Assembly: GCF_015500055.1 (NCBI RefSeq)
Contig: NZ_CP045492.1
Span: 3,296,501 to 3,360,500, forward strand
Length of the DNA: 64,000 nucleotides
From: Mesorhizobium sp. NBSH29
GTDB lineage: Bacteria; Pseudomonadota; Alphaproteobacteria; Rhizobiales; Rhizobiaceae
Direction: 5' to 3'
In this document: piece by piece, positions 60,881 to 64,000 of the stretch
Layout of the letters: each line of letters starts with the position of its first letter
Numbering within the stretch: position 1 is the first letter of the stretch
The notes under the pieces: model-generated
The model's database searches: none
The model's input: the letters and a program-made list of their open reading frames with translations, nothing else
What the model was told of the DNA's origin: nothing
Program-made: the position numbers and the translations under genes

Positions 60881-62191
60881 CTAGAAACTGTCACGCAACC
60901 ACTGGCCCATCCGATGGAACGTGCCACCGGTACCAGTCATCTTCATGCGCATTCCGCCACGCGCCTGGATGTTCTCCAGCCCGGCAACCTGGGGGTAAAT
61001 CAATAGCCCGACCGACGTCGCAAACGCTGGCCCCTTGGCAGCTTCTGGCAAGCCGCCGACACCCAACGGGCGTCCAATGCGCACATTGCGCCCAAGAATA
61101 CGCCGCGCGGCTTCGGGTAGACCCGCCAACTGACTGGCACCACCTGTCAAAACGACCCGCTTGCCGACCGCATTGCCATAGCCAGACTGGTTCAGCCGGT
61201 CGCGCAGCAACTCCAGTGTTTCCTCGATACGGGCGCGGATAATGCGCGTCATCACCGAGCGCGGGATCTGCATCGCCACTTCGCCATCATCAGTGCCCAT
61301 CGGTTGGATCGAGACGACATCGCGGTCGTCAGCGCTACCGGGCAGCGCCGATCCATGCATAACTTTCAGGCGCTCGGCATCGTCCAGCCGCGTCGAGAGA
61401 CCCTTGGCCAGATCGAGCGTCACATGATTGCCGCCCACCGCAATGGCATCGGCATAAGCAAACTTGCCATCGGCAAAAACCGATATGGTGGTGGTACCGC
61501 CACCCATGTCGATGCAGGCTGCGCCCATCTCCAGTTCATCATCAACAAGAGCTGCAAGCCCGCTGGCATAAGGCGTCGCCACCATGCGCTCGACCGAAAG
61601 ATGCGAGCGGTTGATGCAAAGCTCGAGGTTACGCAGCGGTGCCGCATCACCAGTCAGCACATGCATGTCGACGCCAAGCATGTCGCCGACCATCCCGCGC
61701 GGATCACGCACGCCGCGCTCGGCATCAAGAGAGTAGCCGGTTGGAAGGGAGTGAACAACTTCGCGTTCAGCTTTCAGCGCTTGTTTAGCCCCGGCACCCA
61801 ACACGCGTCTGATATCTGCCTCGTCGGCTTCGTGCCCACCAAGATTGACGGTCGCACAAAAATTCTCGCTTTTCAGGCGCCCGGCACTGATGTTGACAAT
61901 CAGCGAGTCCACCGTCAGCCCGGCCATCCGTTCGGCCGCGTCGACCGCCAGCCTGATTGCCTGTTCGGCACGATCGAGATCTACGATCACACCGGATTTG
62001 ACTCCTTGGGATTTCTGGTGGCCAATACCGATTACCTGCGCCTTGTGGGTGCGTCCACGCAGCTGCTGGCTTGGCTCGGCAGGTTTCATGCGTGCCACGA
62101 TGCAGCACACCTTGCTCGACCCAACATCAAGCACGGTGACGATGCCGGAGCGCCGCGCGGCTGCATCGCCGCCAACCCCGAGCCAGCTCAT
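60881..62191 (-). CDS. ftsA: Cell division protein FtsA
   Basis: 436 residues, actin-like ATPase. Phosphate 1 TVLDVGSSKVCCIVARMKP, the 1C/SHS2 domain around 90-170, phosphate 2 AACIDMGGGTTTISVFADGK and adenosine VVLTGGASQLAGLPEAARRI. The amphipathic C-terminal membrane helix reads MGQWLRDSF. It tethers FtsZ filaments to the membrane. The start overlaps ftsQ by 4 bp. Confidence 0.97.
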   Translation of the reverse strand: MSWLGVGGDAAARRSGIVTVLDVGSSKVCCIVARMKPAEPSQQLRGRTHKAQVIGIGHQKSQGVKSGVIVDLDRAEQAIRLAVDAAERMAGLTVDSLIVNISAGRLKSENFCATVNLGGHEADEADIRRVLGAGAKQALKAEREVVHSLPTGYSLDAERGVRDPRGMVGDMLGVDMHVLTGDAAPLRNLELCINRSHLSVERMVATPYASGLAALVDDELEMGAACIDMGGGTTTISVFADGKFAYADAIAVGGNHVTLDLAKGLSTRLDDAERLKVMHGSALPGSADDRDVVSIQPMGTDDGEVAMQIPRSVMTRIIRARIEETLELLRDRLNQSGYGNAVGKRVVLTGGASQLAGLPEAARRILGRNVRIGRPLGVGGLPEAAKGPAFATSVGLLIYPQVAGLENIQARGGMRMKMTGTGGTFHRMGQWLRDSF

Positions 62192-63114
62192 ATGCGCCGC
62201 TCCGTCTTTTTGGGCTTGCCCTTGCTATCAAGCGACGCATTGCGACGCTCAAGGGCCTCTGGTGTCAGTTGAACAACGAGCCGGTCATCAAAGCGCATGT
62301 CGATTGCCACGATATCGCTCGACAAGACGGCGTCCTGCTCGTCCATGGCCAGTATCTGTTCGATAGCCTCGCGTTCGCCGCGCTCAGGCAGTTTGATTGT
62401 CACGCCGTTGTCAAGCCTGACGTCCCAGCGTCGCTCGCCAACGCGGATATACCCACGCGACCGGGACGCAAGCGCTGGATAGCCCTGCATCAGCTTGACA
62501 AATCCGGCGGCGTCTTCCGAAGCACCAAGGCCGATAACCAATGGCAATTCAGCATCGCGTGAAGAAGCAAAGGGTGCAATCACATTGCCATTCTCTTCGA
62601 TGACGACGAGTTCGCTGCCATGCTGCCAGACGGCGAACGGTCTGCGCTCGTCGATGCTGATTTCAATTTCGTCGGGATAAACTTTGCGGATCGCGGCCGT
62701 CTGCACCCAGGGCAAGGTTGCCACGCGCTGACGTGCGTGCTCGGCATCAAACCCGATTAGCGAGGTCCAACCATCCAGCCCCAGCTCCTGCAACACATCG
62801 ATTTCCGAAGTCTGGCGATGTCCAACGATCCGAACCTGGTCGACTGCAAACCCGGTGCGCGCGGCAACCGCCTGAATCACTTGCGGCATGTGTCCGCCGA
62901 GGAATGCGCCATAGATCGAAAACGCACCTATGCAGAGCGCCGATAATCCGGTCGCCGCAAACGGCGGCACGGCATAATCGCCCTCATAGGCACGCGACAG
63001 AGCACGGGCAGGCTTGCGCAACCAGCGCGGCAGCACAAATCCGTCCGACAGCCAGGCAGGAAGCTGCCTGGCGCCACTCTTTGTGCTGACCTGTCCAAAC
63101 CTCAACGCAAACAA
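62188..63114 (-). CDS. ftsQ: Cell division protein FtsQ
   Basis: 308 residues. One membrane helix near 57-77 ([19 protein letters not shown]), then a POTRA domain beginning [20 protein letters not shown] and the beta domain ending near [14 protein letters not shown]. It links periplasmic and cytoplasmic divisome parts. The gene overlaps ftsA by 4 bp and ddl by 13 bp (63102-63114), so ddl, ftsQ and ftsA are translationally coupled. Confidence 0.95.
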   Translation of the reverse strand: MFALRFGQVSTKSGARQLPAWLSDGFVLPRWLRKPARALSRAYEGDYAVPPFAATGLSALCIGAFSIYGAFLGGHMPQVIQAVAARTGFAVDQVRIVGHRQTSEIDVLQELGLDGWTSLIGFDAEHARQRVATLPWVQTAAIRKVYPDEIEISIDERRPFAVWQHGSELVVIEENGNVIAPFASSRDAELPLVIGLGASEDAAGFVKLMQGYPALASRSRGYIRVGERRWDVRLDNGVTIKLPERGEREAIEQILAMDEQDAVLSSDIVAIDMRFDDRLVVQLTPEALERRNASLDSKGKPKKTERRI

Positions 63115-64000
63115 GAAGCGTCCTCCACCATCCAGCTCAACAGCGCACCAAACGAATGTCCCGCCGCCATCGCAATCTCAGGGACCAACGATGTCGGCGT
63201 CATGCCGGGCTGCGTATTGACTTCGAGCCAGATAATCTCGCCATTTTCAGAATGGCGGTCGTCGTAGCGGAAGTCAGATCGGGAGACCCCCCGACAGCCC
63301 ATAGCTTGGTGCGCCTTAAGTGCTAGTGTCTGTATTTTTTGGTAAATATTTGGTGAAATTTTTGCCGGGCATTCGTGTTTTGAGCCCCCCGCAACGTATT
63401 TTGAATCATAATCGTAGAATGCATGACCAACTGGGATGATCTCAGCGATGCCAAGAGCCACATCGCCCATCACTGCGCAGGTGAACTCACGGCCATAAAC
63501 ATAACGCTCGACCATCACGACATCTCCGTAGCGCCACGCATCAGAGCCTATGATTTGCGGCGGATGCGCCTGATCCTCCTTAACCATCACCACACCGAAG
63601 CTCGAACCTTCGGCAACAGGCTTGACCACATAAGGCGGCTTCAGGGGATGCTTGCTACCAATATCGAAGCGGCTCATCACTTTTGCTTCGGCAACAGGAA
63701 TACCAACCGATTTAGCGACTCTCTTGGCTTGCTGCTTGTTCATCGCAAGCGCTGAGGAAAGCACACCCGAATGTGTATATGGGAGACCAAGGTATTCTAG
63801 GATACCCTGCACCGTACCATCCTCGCCAAAGGGGCCGTGCAGCGCGTTAAAAACCACATCCGGCTTCAACTCGGCTAATACCTGGCCAATGTTGCGATCA
63901 ACATCGACCCGAGTAACCCGGTAGCCCTCCGCCTCCAAAGCATCTGCACAGGAATTTCCTGACGACAGCGAAACCGGCCGCTCTGACGAGAACCCGCCAA
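63102..64000 (-). CDS. ddl: D-alanine--D-alanine ligase, 5' end beyond the window
   Basis: 299 residues visible; the frame is open to the right edge and shows [14 protein letters not shown], so only about 8-12 N-terminal residues are missing. ATP-grasp ligase: [60 protein letters not shown] and [21 protein letters not shown]. It makes D-Ala-D-Ala for peptidoglycan. Its stop overlaps ftsQ by 13 bp. A local stretch near 63330-63420 is notably AT-richer but stays in frame. Confidence 0.95.
   Translation of the reverse strand, partial: GGFSSERPVSLSSGNSCADALEAEGYRVTRVDVDRNIGQVLAELKPDVVFNALHGPFGEDGTVQGILEYLGLPYTHSGVLSSALAMNKQQAKRVAKSVGIPVAEAKVMSRFDIGSKHPLKPPYVVKPVAEGSSFGVVMVKEDQAHPPQIIGSDAWRYGDVVMVERYVYGREFTCAVMGDVALGIAEIIPVGHAFYDYDSKYVAGGSKHECPAKISPNIYQKIQTLALKAHQAMGCRGVSRSDFRYDDRHSENGEIIWLEVNTQPGMTPTSLVPEIAMAAGHSFGALLSWMVEDASCLR

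Noticed and set aside
61304-62272. 322-codon plus-strand frame opposite ftsA
   Set aside because: Shadow of ftsA; composition is that of reverse-complement codons and it lacks a plausible start context.

Overview
The window is a gene-dense alphaproteobacterial chromosome segment, most likely from a Hyphomicrobiales (Rhizobiales) bacterium of the Phyllobacteriaceae/Mesorhizobium type. The main pointers are a circularly permuted two-piece tmRNA with the tag ANDNYAEARLAA, an alpha-type SspB, a partial BA14K-like protein, several rhizobial DUF families, and gene orders (degP-DUF2065-hflC-hflK, thyA-folA, ddl-ftsQ-ftsA-ftsZ-lpxC-bamD-recN-ligA) that I recall from that order. No phage, insertion sequence, CRISPR array, rRNA or tRNA gene was recognised.

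Layout. 1-3.1 kb: end of a BA14K-like gene, a GFA-family protein, an ArsR/SRPBCC pair, a PilZ protein and an aminotransferase. 3.1-7.8 kb: ilvC preceded by its overlapping TetR gene, then kup and pdxJ. 8-12 kb: a PP2C-like phosphatase, a RecD-like helicase and a divergent MFS/TetR pair. 12-14.4 kb: a cobalt-type nitrile hydratase operon (alpha, beta, accessory) and a LysE exporter. 14.4-17.1 kb: ilvIH with a transcription attenuator and a branched-chain leader peptide. 17-21 kb: GNAT and XRE-cupin genes, a HerA-like ATPase and a diguanylate cyclase. 21-29 kb: miaA/serB with overlapping divergent starts, degP, DUF2065, hflC/hflK, folA/thyA and DUF2853. 29-32.6 kb: ssrA, a Bcr/CflA-type MFS with a divergent TetR, and sspB-DUF4169-RHH. 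32.6-42.6 kb: a giant AsmA protein, a barstar-like inhibitor, an FAD oxidase, a thioesterase, a RES-Xre toxin-antitoxin pair and a PQQ glucose dehydrogenase. 42.9-52.9 kb: uvrD, a YjdM C-terminal domain protein, an iron-permease-family protein, a phosphonate-type acyltransferase, creA, SCO, prmA, a DUF1127 protein, aminopeptidase P and AzlCD. 52.9-64 kb: ligA, recN, bamD, lpxC, ftsZ, ftsA, ftsQ and ddl (cut by the window edge).

Functional links. Branched-chain amino acid metabolism recurs: ilvC with a palindromic TetR operator, ilvIH under attenuation, and AzlCD export. Protein quality control is also concentrated here: DegP, HflKC, tmRNA, and the SspB adaptor that handles ssrA-tagged proteins. 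The right end is the distal part of the division and cell-wall (dcw) cluster running into envelope biogenesis and DNA repair.

The most informative non-coding signals are (i) the ilvIH leader, where a TTGACG/TAATGT promoter abuts the ATG of a 17-residue peptide rich in Leu, Ile and Val, followed by a terminator; (ii) near-perfect operators in front of the ArsR gene, two TetR genes and the Xre antitoxin; and (iii) a recurring promoter geometry that predicts leaderless mRNAs for several regulators. I did not find a convincing wholly new multi-gene system; the novelty is in regulatory architecture and orphan genes.
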